A stretch of DNA of 6,165 bases. It comes from Pseudopedobacter sp043763845 (lineage in GTDB: Bacteria > Bacteroidota > Bacteroidia > Sphingobacteriales > Sphingobacteriaceae). Below the pieces are notes generated by a model. That model did no database searches and was not told where the DNA came from. It was given only the letters and a program-made list of their open reading frames with translations. The stretch spans positions 1 through 6,165 of the forward strand of contig JAYULE010000209.1 of NCBI GenBank assembly GCA_043763845.1. Direction: 5' to 3'. Positions within the stretch are counted from its first letter, which is position 1, and every line of letters begins with the position of its first letter. Shown piece after piece: positions 1 through 6,056 of the stretch. The position numbers and the translations under genes are program-made.

Positions 1-71
1 ATTGTCAATTACTATCTTCGTACATATTATGCCTAAATATACATTTAATTAATTGATTATCAAAATTTTAA

Positions 72-143
72 CTCACTTTTTTAAAGTATAAAAGTAGAAC
101 TAAGAATAAAACTATAAACGTTAAAGGAACAGAGATAACCATA
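72..143 (+). other. Untranslated or lost 5' coding extension of the KilA-N gene
   Basis: The frame of the KilA-N gene is open upstream of its GTG back to a TAA at 69-71. From about 102 to 143 it reads KNKTINVKGTEITI, directly joined to the VQKGKDDFISLTDM at the GTG. From what I know of KilA-N proteins of Bacteroidota, a stretch like INVKGTEITI is the normal first beta strand, usually preceded by a Met and two to five residues. No ATG, GTG or TTG exists in this frame between 72 and 143. The codon at 96-98 is AGA, where an ATG would give a normal-looking start (M-T-K-N-K). Either the start codon was lost by mutation, or an unusual start such as ATA at 114 is used. The rest of 1-95 holds no gene I can support; short open frames at the left edge could be the tail of an upstream gene. 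Confidence 0.5.
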
Positions 144-929
144 GTGCAAAAAGGTAAAGATGATTTTATATCGCTTACCGATATGGTAAAAGGTTTTGAT
201 GAGGGCGTGGTACTTATTGAAAAATGGCTGAGAAACAAAAACACTATTGAGTTTATTGGCATTTGGGAAGAAATTAATAACCCTGACTTTAATTCCCCCG
301 AATTCGGGGGAATTAAAAATGAAGCGGGTTTTAATCGCTTTACACTTTCAGCAAAAAAATGGATTGAGAAAACAAATGCCATTGGCATAATTGCCAAAAC
401 AGGAAGATACAGTAGTGGCACTTTTGCACATAAAGATATTGCTTTTGAGTTTGGCAGTTGGTTAAGTCCCGAGTTTAAATTGTACCTCATCAAAGAATTT
501 CAACGGTTAAAAGAAGATGAAAACTACCGCCTAAAATTAGATTGGAATTTGCAACGCACTCTTGCCAAAGTAAATTATACCATACATACCGATGCGATAA
601 AGGCAAATTTAATTCCCCAAGAACTCAGTAAAATGCAAGTAGGTTTTGTGTATGCTAACGAAGCCGATATGCTAAACGTAGCCTTATTTGGCAAAACAGC
701 CAAACAATTGCGTGATGAAAACCCGAAAGCAATTGGTAATATTAGAGATGAAGCCACCATAGAACAATTAGTGGTTTTAAGCAATATGGAAAGTATAAAT
801 GCCGTATTTATTGGCAAAGGTTTTTTGCAAAGCGAAAGACTTATTGAGCTCAATAAAATGGCTATAATTCAGATGAAATCGTTATTAAACAGCAAAAGTA
901 TGATGAACATTAAAAAAAATAAATTATAG
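144..929 (+). CDS. KilA-N domain-containing protein
   Basis: KilA-N is a DNA-binding domain first described in phage and large DNA virus proteins; its cellular role in bacteria is mostly unknown. The hallmark segments are visible: ISLTDMVKGFDEG near residue 10, IEKWLRNKNTIEFIGIWEEINNP at about 26-48, FTLSAKKWIEKTNAIGI at about 67-83, and GRYSSGTFAHKDIAFEFGSWLSPEFKLYLIKEFQRLK at about 87-123. The C-terminal part (LAKVNYTIHTDAIKANLIP, then NVALFGKTAKQLRDENP and QLVVLSNMESIN) matches the extension typical of the Bacteroidota version, where proteins run about 270-280 residues. At 261 residues it is essentially complete apart from the first strand. The start is uncertain: GTG 144 is the only standard start in range, but conserved sequence is encoded upstream of it and it has no Shine-Dalgarno. 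The protein is predicted to be soluble, with no signal peptide or membrane segment. It stands alone: 123 bp separate it from the next gene. The assignment is firm at family level and the function is unknown. Confidence 0.85.
   Translation: MQKGKDDFISLTDMVKGFDEGVVLIEKWLRNKNTIEFIGIWEEINNPDFNSPEFGGIKNEAGFNRFTLSAKKWIEKTNAIGIIAKTGRYSSGTFAHKDIAFEFGSWLSPEFKLYLIKEFQRLKEDENYRLKLDWNLQRTLAKVNYTIHTDAIKANLIPQELSKMQVGFVYANEADMLNVALFGKTAKQLRDENPKAIGNIRDEATIEQLVVLSNMESINAVFIGKGFLQSERLIELNKMAIIQMKSLLNSKSMMNIKKNKL
288..317. repeat. Perfect 30-bp palindrome inside the KilA-N gene
   Basis: Bases 288-317 read the same on both strands. Each arm is 15 bases (TTTAATTCCCCCGAA and its complement), with no spacer and GAATTC at the centre. 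It runs through the KilA-N reading frame without disturbing it, encoding N-S-P-E-F-G-G-I. Perfect symmetry of this length, with five-base C and G runs in AT-rich DNA, is unlikely by chance. The arms could form a cruciform or an RNA hairpin in the message. The encoded peptide resembles what this family carries at this position (NPDFN-P-EF-G), so part of the sequence may be ordinary coding sequence rather than an insert. Confidence 0.85.
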
Positions 930-942
930 ACAAGATTATAAT

Positions 943-987
943 TTGTAGGTACAGGATTTAAAAGATTTAATGATGGATAAGATTTTG
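943..987 (+). repeat. Left inverted repeat flanking the GxxExxY gene
   Basis: Bases 943-967 match the reverse complement of 1551-1575 at 21 of 25 positions, sharing GTACA, GATTT and AAAGATT blocks. Weaker similarity with small indels continues to about 987. The repeat is built from short GATTT-type words (ACAGGATTT, AAAGATTT, AAGATTTTG), the style of degenerate dispersed repeats seen between genes in Bacteroidota. It begins 13 bp after the KilA-N stop. No promoter or terminator is evident in the 123-bp gap. Confidence 0.6.
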
Positions 988-1052
988 AAACAGGTAAAAT
1001 TTCGGCAATTATTTAATTCTTAAATTTTATACTGATAAAAAAATAATTAAAA

Positions 1053-1478
1053 ATGAATACGATTATAAATATTGACGTCAACGAAATAACTCGGAAAATA
1101 ATTGGATGTGCAATGAAAGTACATTCTACGCTTGGTAACGGTTTTCAAGAAGTAATTTATCAAAGGGCATTGGCAATTGAATTGAAAAAACAAGGTCTAG
1201 AATTTCGTAGAGAAATGGAAATGACTATTTTTTATGATGGTATTGATATTGGTACTCGGAGAGTTGATTTTTTCGTAGAAAACAAAGTTATGTTAGAGTT
1301 AAAAGCAGTTGAAAAAATAGAACTTGTACACAAAGCACAAGCAATAAATTATTGTGAAGCCTATGGTATTACAGATGGTTTATTAATTAATTTTGGCGGT
1401 AAAAGTTTAGAATTTAATCGTGTTTACAATCACAGGTTGGTAAACCCTACCGCAGTTCCTCTAAATCTCAAAAAATAA
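1053..1478 (+). CDS. GxxExxY family protein, PD-(D/E)XK nuclease-like
   Basis: This is a 141-residue member of the GxxExxY family, which Pfam places in the PD-(D/E)XK nuclease superfamily; its cellular role is not established. The naming motif is G30-F-Q-E33-V-I-Y36, inside the conserved lead-in IIGCAMKVHSTLGNGF. The nuclease-like core is D72 (RRVDFFV) followed by E82-L-K84, the D...ExK arrangement that binds metal in active superfamily members. A Q96-x3-Y100 pair follows, as in RecB-like nucleases. The family-typical ending LLINFGGKSLEFNRV spans about 126-140. All key residues are present, so an active enzyme is possible, but this is inferred. The usual length is about 125 residues; this protein has about 15 extra C-terminal residues rich in Pro and Lys. 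The ATG start is well supported because the family's N-terminal helix begins just after it. It has no operon partner and is flanked by inverted repeats. Confidence 0.88.
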   Translation: MNTIINIDVNEITRKIIGCAMKVHSTLGNGFQEVIYQRALAIELKKQGLEFRREMEMTIFYDGIDIGTRRVDFFVENKVMLELKAVEKIELVHKAQAINYCEAYGITDGLLINFGGKSLEFNRVYNHRLVNPTAVPLNLKK

Positions 1479-1534
1479 AATAATCTTAATACTTGACAAT
1501 AAAACGTATCACAAAAATTTTTAAAAAAACACAA

Positions 1535-1575
1535 ATCCTGTAAATCCCATAATCTTTAAAATCGTGTACAGACAA
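1535..1575 (-). repeat. Right inverted repeat flanking the GxxExxY gene
   Basis: On the - strand this copy reads TTGTCTGTACACGATTTTAA and onward, matching the left copy at 21 of 25 bases (1551-1575 against 943-967). Beyond that come GGGATTT and CAGGATTTG words. Its outer end overlaps the first four codons of the DUF2147 gene and contains that gene's GTG start at 1564. The gap 1479-1563 contains no other recognisable promoter or terminator. A TTGACA at 1493-1498 has no partner element at the proper distance. Confidence 0.6.
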
Positions 1576-1986
1576 AAAAAATACTTCCTACTACTCATTA
1601 CAACCCTGTTATTTACTTTGCAAATGGCAACAGCCCAAAACGCCGATAAAATTATAGGTAAATATTGGTCGCCAAAAAAAGATGGAAAAGTAGAAATTTA
1701 TAAAGTTGGAGATAAATATTTTGGTAAAATTATTTGGGGAAATAAGCCAAGTAAGGATACCAAAAACCCAAAGCCCGAATTAAGAACACGAGGAGTAATA
1801 GGAATTGTTTTTTTAAGTAATTTTAAATTTAAAGATGAACAATACCAAGATGGGGAAATTTACGACCCCATAAGTGGTAAAACTTATAGCTGTAAAATGT
1901 GGTTAGAAAACCAAAATTTAAAAGTGCGAGGGTTTATTGGGATTTCGATACTAGGGCGAACCGAAATTTTTGAGCGAATAAAGTAA
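1564..1986 (+). CDS. DUF2147 domain-containing secreted protein
   Basis: The product is a 140-residue exported protein of the DUF2147 family, whose function is unknown. The N-terminus is a clear signal peptide: MYRQKK, a hydrophobic stretch LLLITTLLFTL, then A-T-A before Q25, the usual Bacteroidota cleavage context. The mature part carries the family pattern: G32-K-Y-W35, VEIYKVGDKYFGKIIW at about 43-58, DGEIYDPISGKTYSC at about 96-110, and VRGFIGISILGRTEIFERI at about 121-139. The length is typical. It should act in the periplasm or at the cell surface. The start is odd: the frame opens after a TAA at 1522-1524 and has no ATG until Met21, which would delete most of the signal peptide. GTG 1564 is therefore the only workable choice, and it lies inside the right inverted repeat of the GxxExxY unit. 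The original start may have been replaced by that repeat. The stop is 20 bp before recB, so the two may share a transcript. Confidence 0.88.
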   Translation: MYRQKKYFLLLITTLLFTLQMATAQNADKIIGKYWSPKKDGKVEIYKVGDKYFGKIIWGNKPSKDTKNPKPELRTRGVIGIVFLSNFKFKDEQYQDGEIYDPISGKTYSCKMWLENQNLKVRGFIGISILGRTEIFERIK

Positions 1987-2006
1987 ACATAATTAACCAA
2001 CAACCA

Positions 2007-5000
2007 ATGGCAATAATTTTTAAACCCTTTAATGCAAAAACAGTACCGCTGGCTGGAATAAATTTAATAGAGGCAAGTGCTGGTACAGGTAAAACTTACT
2101 CTATTGCACTGTTGGTGTTGCGTTTAATTATCGAAAAAGAAATCCCTGTAAAGGAAATTTTAATGGTAACTTTTACCAAAGCTGCCGTTGCCGAGCTAGA
2201 GGAGCGCATACGTTTATTTGTGCGTAATGCGAATAAACAAGCGCAGAGCCAAGAGTTACTAAATGATGATATTGGCAAGCTTTTAGCATCGGCAATTGCG
2301 CAAACATCACATCAAAACGTACAAGATTTATTGAAAAATGCGGTACTTTTTTTAGATGAAACATCGGTTTTAACCATACACAGTTTTTGCCAACTTACCC
2401 TAACCGAGTTTGCTTTTGAAACCCAACAACTTTTTGGAGCCGAACTTTTGCAAGATACCGAGACAATTTTACAAGACGAAGTAAATCAGTTTTGGCGCAG
2501 CAATGTAACCAATATAAATTCCGCTTTATTGGCTTATTTAATCCCGCAAGGCTTATCAAGAGAAAATATTAATAAAGCTGTAAATGAACATATTGGAGGT
2601 AAACGTTTTTTTTTATATGATGAAAATGAGGAATATAGGTTAGATGAGAAGGAAGTTGAAGAAACTATTTTAACCATGAACTCACTCGAAATACAAAAAA
2701 ACGAGTTATGGGAAAATCTAGAAGATTATGTTGCCAATAATGCGCAAACTATAATTACAAAAAGCCAAAAAAACAAATATTGTTCAGAAAATGCTTTACC
2801 CTTATTGCCAATCCCAAATACGTTTTTAATTTTTTTATGGACTAAAAGGGATAAAGTAAACATCGTAAAAATGTATCAAAATATTTTAGATGATTTAAAA
2901 ATTTGGGATGATATTACCCAACAAATCAACCAAATTATCCAACAAATTATTGATAAAATAACCTGTAATGCCATAAACCAAGTTAGTGTAGGCGTTAATA
3001 ATTACAAGTTGCGCAACAACCAACTAAGTTTTGATGATTTAATTTCTAATTTAAACCATGCCATTTTAAACCCCAACAATAGCAAACTAATAGAAGGTTT
3101 GCAAAACAAATACAAAGCTGTTTTTATTGATGAGTTTCAGGATACAGACCGCAAACAGTACCAAATTTTTGATACCGCTTTTAATACCAACACCATTGTT
3201 TTTTATATTGGCGACCCAAAACAATCTATTTATGCTTGGCGTAAAGCCGATATTTTCACTTATTTCGAAGCTCAAAAAACTGCCCATAATTGCTACAGTA
3301 TGAACCAAAATTTTAGGTCATCAACCAATTATATTGATGCAATGAACTTGTTTTTTGCAATAGAAGATCCCTTTCATTTTAAAGGAAGCGAGCAAACTAT
3401 TGATTATATCGATGTTGAATCGCCCAAACCCAATACCAAAGGCAATTTATTTAACGGTAATGATATAGAAGTGCCTATAACCATTACCACATTAAATAAT
3501 AAAGATGATATTGCCTTGGGCGTAGCCAACCAAATTTCGGAGTTATTAAAATCTAACTCTACTTTTTTCATCCACAGAGAACTTGTCACTAAGAGCGAAC
3601 CTGCTACACAAAACGAATCGAAGAGTCTCACAAACACCCAACCTGTCACTCAGAGCGAAGCGAAGAGTCTCATAAAAACCAGCCCAATAAAACCATCGGA
3701 TATTGGTATTTTGGTACGAACAAAAAATGATGGACAAAAAATTCAAGCACAGCTTACCAAACTCGGGATACCATCAATAGCCATAACCGAAGCTAAAATA
3801 TTACAATCGGCCGAAGCCACCAATATGCTTTATTTTTTAATGGCTGTGGCCAATATTAGTCGCTCAAACATTAATAGAGCTCTTTTATCTCCTTTTACAG
3901 GATTTGGCAAAACAGAAATACTAGCTTTAAACATACAACAAGCCACAGAGTTGTTTAGAAAATACCAAACTCTTTGGCAAACCGATGGGGTTTTTACCAC
4001 TATTAAAACTTTTATGGCCGATTACCAAACCGTAAAAAACTTAACTCAACAAAATGAATTACAAACTTTAACCAACCTGCAACAACTTACCGAACTTTTG
4101 CACAAAACCCAATCCAGTAAAAAACTAAACGATTTAGATGTAATAAGTTGGTTAACCCGAGGAATTAATGGACAAGCCAACGATGGCGACGAATACGAAC
4201 AACGCATTGAAAGCGACGAAGAAGCCGTAAAAATTGTAACCATACACAAAAGTAAAGGTTTAGAATATAATATTGTTTTTGCGCCTTATTTAGATTTTAT
4301 GTTAGCAAGAAAACACACCTACAAAAAAACTAGAATTTGTACAATTAGAAATCCTGAAAATAAATTTTATCAATCGTTTACTAATTATGATGCCTTAAAT
4401 GACGAGGAAAAAGTACTACATGACCAACAAGAAAAACAAGAAAATAGCCGCCTAATTTATGTAACCATTACAAGAGCTGTTTATAAATGTTTTGTTTATA
4501 GTACCGATGGTAAAGATTCGCCATTGGTTTATTTTATTGACGCTTTAAAAGATGCAGACAGTAATTTAGTTACCCAAACTAAAATATACCCAATTGCCAC
4601 ACCCCTATTACCACTTGCCTCTAACAATTCCCCAATAACTACAAAAAACTTAACAATAAACTTTCAACTTCAACAAAAATATTGGTACAAACTAAGTTAT
4701 TCGTTTTTAAAAGCGCCTTATGTAAACCATCCTACCATAAAAAGCAACCAAAAATTAGATGCTTATGGTAATTTTATATTTAACGATTTAGCAAAAGGTG
4801 CAAAAACGGGTAATATGCTGCATAACATTTTCGAAAACATACAGTTAGATAACCCTAAAACTTGGTCAAGGGCGATTATCAATGCCATAAAAGGTTTTGC
4901 TATAAAAGAAACTGAAAATTTTTCGGCTAAACTTTTAGAAATGCTACAACATACCTTAAATGCGAATATAAATATTGATGGAGAAAGTTTTAAACTATCG

Positions 5001-5477
5001 GCCATAAATGCCCAAAAATGCATTAACGAATTAGAGTTTGATTTTCCAGTTTCTCCATTTAAAATCCCACAATTAAAAACTTTAGAAGACGAAAACACCG
5101 AAATTAGCTTAAACACGGGTAGCAATTTGGAAGGCGTAATGAACGGTAAAATCGATTTGTTTTTTGAACACCAAAACAAATATTATGTGTTAGATTGGAA
5201 ATCGAACTTCTTAGGCGATAGCCTTGAAAACTATCAAAATGCTGCTTTAAACCAAGCTATGAACCAAAGCAACTACCACCTACAGTATCTTATTTACACT
5301 TTAGCCTGCAAAAAATATTTAAGAAGCAGATTGCCAAATTTTAATTATGAAAAGCAATTTGGTGGTGTAATTTACTTGTTTGTGCGTGGCGTTAGAGAAG
5401 GTTTAGACACTGGTGTATTTGTAAACAAACCATCGTTACAAAAGATACAGATTTTAGCAGAAATGCTAGGCGAATAA
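2007..5477 (+). CDS. recB: RecB-type exodeoxyribonuclease V beta subunit (helicase-nuclease)
   Basis: RecB is the 3'-5' helicase and nuclease subunit of RecBCD, which resects double-strand ends for homologous recombination and degrades linear DNA. At 1156 residues it is close to E. coli RecB (1180). Helicase motifs appear in order: Walker A ASAGTGKT 23-30; motif Ia MVTFTKAAVAELEER 53-67; TIHSFCQ at about 124-130; motif II DEFQDTD 375-381; motif III GDPKQSIYAWR 402-412; motif IV N435-F-R-S; motif V KIVTIHKSKGLEY 742-754; motif VI RLIYVTITRA 815-824. The nuclease domain has H939 (NMLHNIFE), D1050 (GKIDLFF), D1063-W-K1065-S-N, and Q1093/Y1097. These have the same mutual spacing as E. coli H956, D1067, D1080 and K1082. 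LNQAM and FGGVIYLFVRG further point to RecB rather than AddA. Residues 526-559 are a repeat-derived insertion. No recC or recD is in the window. ATG 2007 is supported by the Walker A position; no Shine-Dalgarno is seen. Confidence 0.95.
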   Translation: MAIIFKPFNAKTVPLAGINLIEASAGTGKTYSIALLVLRLIIEKEIPVKEILMVTFTKAAVAELEERIRLFVRNANKQAQSQELLNDDIGKLLASAIAQTSHQNVQDLLKNAVLFLDETSVLTIHSFCQLTLTEFAFETQQLFGAELLQDTETILQDEVNQFWRSNVTNINSALLAYLIPQGLSRENINKAVNEHIGGKRFFLYDENEEYRLDEKEVEETILTMNSLEIQKNELWENLEDYVANNAQTIITKSQKNKYCSENALPLLPIPNTFLIFLWTKRDKVNIVKMYQNILDDLKIWDDITQQINQIIQQIIDKITCNAINQVSVGVNNYKLRNNQLSFDDLISNLNHAILNPNNSKLIEGLQNKYKAVFIDEFQDTDRKQYQIFDTAFNTNTIVFYIGDPKQSIYAWRKADIFTYFEAQKTAHNCYSMNQNFRSSTNYIDAMNLFFAIEDPFHFKGSEQTIDYIDVESPKPNTKGNLFNGNDIEVPITITTLNNKDDIALGVANQISELLKSNSTFFIHRELVTKSEPATQNESKSLTNTQPVTQSEAKSLIKTSPIKPSDIGILVRTKNDGQKIQAQLTKLGIPSIAITEAKILQSAEATNMLYFLMAVANISRSNINRALLSPFTGFGKTEILALNIQQATELFRKYQTLWQTDGVFTTIKTFMADYQTVKNLTQQNELQTLTNLQQLTELLHKTQSSKKLNDLDVISWLTRGINGQANDGDEYEQRIESDEEAVKIVTIHKSKGLEYNIVFAPYLDFMLARKHTYKKTRICTIRNPENKFYQSFTNYDALNDEEKVLHDQQEKQENSRLIYVTITRAVYKCFVYSTDGKDSPLVYFIDALKDADSNLVTQTKIYPIATPLLPLASNNSPITTKNLTINFQLQQKYWYKLSYSFLKAPYVNHPTIKSNQKLDAYGNFIFNDLAKGAKTGNMLHNIFENIQLDNPKTWSRAIINAIKGFAIKETENFSAKLLEMLQHTLNANINIDGESFKLSAINAQKCINELEFDFPVSPFKIPQLKTLEDENTEISLNTGSNLEGVMNGKIDLFFEHQNKYYVLDWKSNFLGDSLENYQNAALNQAMNQSNYHLQYLIYTLACKKYLRSRLPNFNYEKQFGGVIYLFVRGVREGLDTGVFVNKPSLQKIQILAEMLGE
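3582..3683 (+). repeat. In-frame tandem repeat insertion in recB (REP-like unit, 42-bp period)
   Basis: Two full 42-bp copies (3600-3641 and 3642-3683) align without gaps and share GAAGAGTCTCA-type cores. They are preceded by an 18-bp partial copy (3582-3599). The copy at 3642 begins CCTGTCACTCAGAGCGAAG. That consensus resembles the widely dispersed bacterial repeat often seen as TGTCATTCTGAGCGAAG, whose translation gives SERSEES-like peptides. With a 42-bp period the frame is kept. The encoded units are LVTKSE, then PATQNESKSLTNTQ, then PVTQSEAKSLIKTS, at residues 526-559. They sit directly before IKPSDIGILVR, the conserved start of the next helicase subdomain, where other RecB proteins have a short linker. 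Confidence 0.8.
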
Positions 5478-5506
5478 GAGTAATTCTCAAAAGTTCTAAA
5501 ATGTAA

Positions 5507-5618
5507 CTGACGGTATTTAACTTATTTCCGTCAATAAACTGACGGTATTTAATTAATTTCCGTCAGTTAATTGACGGAGTTTAACTTATTTCCGTCAAAG
5601 TATTGACGGTAGTTAATT
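5507..5618. repeat. Tandem 32-bp palindromic repeats, 3.5 units, operator-like
   Basis: Units start at 5507, 5539 and 5571, each exactly 32 bp, and a half unit starts at 5603. Each full unit is TGACGG, 14 AT-rich bases, CCGTCA, then 6 bases to the next TGACGG. The result is seven alternating half-sites. The flanking base pair covaries: unit 2 has C...G (CTGACGG/CCGTCAG) and unit 3 has T...A (TTGACGG/CCGTCAA), while unit 1 is unpaired here (C...A). The 32-bp period is about three helical turns, so all units face the same side of the DNA. The array lies 29 bp after the recB stop and runs into the promoter of the ATPase gene. It could be a binding array for a dimeric regulator or a recombination/repeat element. 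It could also act as a hairpin at the end of the recB transcript, though the stems are short (6-7 bp). Confidence 0.85.
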
Positions 5619-5633
5619 ATTTTATTACTTTTG
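5603..5633 (+). promoter_or_regulatory. Bacteroidota-type promoter of the ATPase gene
   Basis: TTG at 5603-5605 is followed after 20 bases by TACTTTTG at 5626-5633, a full match to the TAnnTTTG -7 element of Bacteroidota sigma factors with near-standard spacing. Transcription would start around 5639-5642, leaving a short leader of about 16-19 bases before ATG 5658. The TTG is the first half of the last TTGACGG half-site, so a protein bound to the repeat array would overlap or abut the polymerase site. Confidence 0.65.
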
Positions 5634-5657
5634 TATCCAAGTAATTGTGATAATGCA

Positions 5658-6056
5658 ATGGAAATAAATAGATTATACGAAACCTTAGTGCCCGCTAAAT
5701 TAAAAGCCAATAAAGTATTGGTTTTATTGGGAGCAAGGCGTGTAGGTAAAACCCAATTAATTAATGAGATTATAAAAAATGCAAACCAAAAAGTGCTGTT
5801 TTTAAATGGCGACGATATAGAAACACATAATTTATTAGAAACCCAAAGCACCGCAAATTATAACCGTGTATTAGGCGATTGTAGGTTTTTAGTGATAGAC
5901 GAAGCACAAGAAATACCCAATATTGGCAAAAAATTAAAATTAATGGTTGATACCATTGTGGGCTTAAAGGTTTTAATTACAGGCTCATCGGCGTTTGAAA
6001 TTAACAACCAAATTGGCGAACCTTTGGTAGGCCGAATGACGGTTTTAAATATGTAG
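5658..6056 (+). CDS. Truncated AAA ATPase (AAA_14 / DUF4143-type), ATPase core only
   Basis: Full proteins of this type are about 370-400 residues: an N-terminal ATPase followed by the DUF4143 region. They are common, poorly characterised accessory genes. Here only 132 residues remain. Visible are MEINRLYETLV at the start, Walker A G25-ARRVGKT-32, Walker B FLVIDEAQ at 77-84 followed by EIPNIG, the sensor-like TGSSAFE at 108-114, and GEPLVGR at 120-126. The family then normally continues with a segment such as FPLS; instead a TAG follows M132. The whole DUF4143 part is missing, so this is probably a decayed gene, although the ATPase fold itself is nearly whole. ATG 5658 is chosen over an in-frame TTG at 5631 because that TTG lies inside the -7 promoter element, and because MEINRLY is the normal beginning. 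It is preceded by the palindrome array and has its own promoter. Confidence 0.8.
   Translation: MEINRLYETLVPAKLKANKVLVLLGARRVGKTQLINEIIKNANQKVLFLNGDDIETHNLLETQSTANYNRVLGDCRFLVIDEAQEIPNIGKKLKLMVDTIVGLKVLITGSSAFEINNQIGEPLVGRMTVLNM

Larger units (their letters stand above)
943..1575 (+). mobile_element. Putative inverted-repeat-bounded GxxExxY cassette
   Basis: The GxxExxY gene sits between two degenerate inverted repeats, about 110 bp from its start and 57-73 bp from its stop. The repeats match at 21 of 25 bases in the outer part. No transposase is encoded, so if the unit is mobile it would be moved in trans or by recombination. No target-site duplication could be recognised. That it is a transposable unit is an inference from repeat geometry and from GxxExxY genes occurring in scattered copies. 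The repeats may instead be unrelated members of an intergenic repeat family. Confidence 0.35.

Noticed and set aside
68..493. Long open frame on the - strand opposite the KilA-N gene (141 codons)
   Set aside because: It lies antisense to a gene with clear family motifs, has no recognisable domain, and its hydrophobic composition is what the complement of an AT-rich coding strand produces.
1072..1081. TTGACGTCAA palindrome near the start of the GxxExxY gene
   Set aside because: It is short, lies within codons I-D-V-N, and lacks the TGACGG-N14-CCGTCA layout; probably coincidental.
1493..1521. TTGACA as a -35 promoter element before the DUF2147 gene
   Set aside because: Neither a TATAAT-like nor a TAnnTTTG element is found at the expected distance.
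2917..2955. Low-complexity CAA/ATT-rich stretch in recB
   Set aside because: It encodes a Q/N/I-rich helical segment (QQINQIIQQII) and has no exact repeat period; explained by AT-rich codon use.
4763..5179. Open frame on the - strand opposite the RecB nuclease domain (138 codons)
   Set aside because: It is fully inside recB, opposite conserved nuclease residues, with no motif or start signal of its own.
5478..5500. Rho-independent terminator after recB
   Set aside because: Only a tiny GAG/CTC pairing is present, with no GC-rich stem or following T-run.
5507..5618. CRISPR array
   Set aside because: Units abut with no unique spacers and there are no cas genes; each 32-bp period is itself the repeat with small drift.
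5567..5851. Open frame on the - strand covering the ATPase 5' end and part of the palindrome array
   Set aside because: It is antisense to the Walker A region of the ATPase and its end runs into repeat DNA; no family recognised.
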